Positions 6,125 through 6,522 of a stretch of 6,522 bases of DNA are shown here, piece after piece. The position numbers and the translations under genes were made by a program. The notes below the pieces were generated by a model. That model saw only the letters and a list, made by a program, of their open reading frames with translations. It ran no database searches and was not told the DNA's origin. Within the stretch, counting starts at the first letter, position 1. Every line of letters begins with the position of its first letter. The DNA is from Candidatus Saccharicenans sp. (GTDB taxonomy: Bacteria; Acidobacteriota; Aminicenantia; Aminicenantales; Saccharicenantaceae), in assembly GCA_024653405.1 (NCBI GenBank), contig JANLGB010000047.1:6665-13186 (forward strand). Reading direction: 5' to 3'.

Positions 6125-6522
6125 ATGAAAAAGCGGCCATTCGTTTTACTGATGGTGCTCGTTGCCGTTCTTTATTCCTGCCGGCCTTCCAGGCCAGTGA
6201 CCAGCCCCGGGTCTCCCGGTTATGTGGAAACGGGCTTAGCTTCCTGGTATGGACCTGAATTTCACGGCCGGCCGACTTCCAGCCGCGAGATTTTTGACCA
6301 GAATGACCTGACCGCGGCCCACCCCACCCTGCCTTTCGGCACCATGGTCCTGGTAACCAACCTGGATAATGGACGTCAGGTGACAGTCAGGATTAACGAC
6401 CGCGGTCCATTCGTCAAGGGCCGGATTATTGACCTGTCCTACGCCGCCGCTCGGATGCTGGACATGGTCGGTCCGGGAACGGCCCGGGTCAGACTGGAAA
6501 TAGTTGGCTCTCAACCCGCCCC
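6125..6522 (+). CDS. rlpA: RlpA-like septal ring lytic transglycosylase, lipoprotein (partial, cut by the right edge)
   Basis: The first 132 residues of an RlpA-family protein. MKKRPF and a hydrophobic run (7-17) end in LYSC, with Cys19 as the likely lipidated residue. The double-psi beta-barrel domain begins at GLASWYGPEFHGRPTSS (37-53) and continues through AAHPTLPFGT (64-73) and RINDRGPFVKGRIIDLS (89-105). Glu55, His66 and Asp92 have the same spacing as the residues I recall as important in Pseudomonas RlpA (E120, H131, D157), so the lytic transglycosylase site appears intact. RlpA cleaves peptidoglycan strands lacking stem peptides at the septum. Many members carry a C-terminal SPOR domain; whether this one does lies beyond the window. 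The frame is open to the last base. The start is fixed by the signal peptide, although no Shine-Dalgarno precedes it. It is divergent from the LOG gene with 121 bases between starts. Confidence 0.92.
   Translation, partial: MKKRPFVLLMVLVAVLYSCRPSRPVTSPGSPGYVETGLASWYGPEFHGRPTSSREIFDQNDLTAAHPTLPFGTMVLVTNLDNGRQVTVRINDRGPFVKGRIIDLSYAAARMLDMVGPGTARVRLEIVGSQPA

Noticed and set aside
6061..6258. 65-codon plus-strand frame starting upstream of rlpA
   Set aside because: It runs out of frame through the rlpA signal peptide and barrel-domain codons and has no coding character of its own.
1..6522. Search for a defence system, CRISPR array, mobile element or tRNA
   Set aside because: No direct repeats with regular spacing, transposase or integrase motifs, terminal inverted repeats or cloverleaf sequence were seen; the LigD-type domain alone is not evidence for a defence island.

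Overview
The window looks bacterial, from a fairly GC-rich genome. Two products carry lipoprotein signal peptides, an RlpA-type cell-wall protein is present, and Shine-Dalgarno sites are recognisable. The mix of a GH57 enzyme, a carboxypeptidase-Q-like M28 lipoprotein, an archaeal-type IMP cyclohydrolase and a lone LigD phosphoesterase domain would fit an uncultivated lineage such as Aminicenantota. That placement is an impression from gene content only.

Layout: positions 4739 down to 1 hold five genes on the minus strand with almost no spacing, so they are probably one operon. In transcription order they are a PurO-type IMP cyclohydrolase, a stand-alone AICAR transformylase, a stand-alone LigD-type 3'-phosphoesterase, an M28 peptidase lipoprotein, and a GH57 glycoside hydrolase. 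The GH57 gene is interrupted by a frameshift near position 750 and runs off the left edge; its downstream part (1 to about 814) is clearly coding although it has no start of its own. A 113-bp divergent region (4740-4852) separates this operon from a plus-strand VanZ-family membrane protein gene. The VanZ gene converges on a minus-strand LOG-family gene, and their stop codons overlap. A second divergent region (6004-6124) leads to an rlpA-like lipoprotein gene cut by the right edge.

Function: the first two operon genes together supply the last two steps of purine synthesis (AICAR to FAICAR to IMP). Most bacteria use one bifunctional PurH for this; here the steps are split between two proteins, one of the PurO family typical of archaea. 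The other operon members (DNA end repair, peptide hydrolysis, alpha-glucan metabolism) have no obvious pathway link and may simply share transcription. Every stretch above 300 bases is covered by a gene. No tRNA, rRNA, CRISPR array, insertion sequence or convincing rho-independent terminator was seen.
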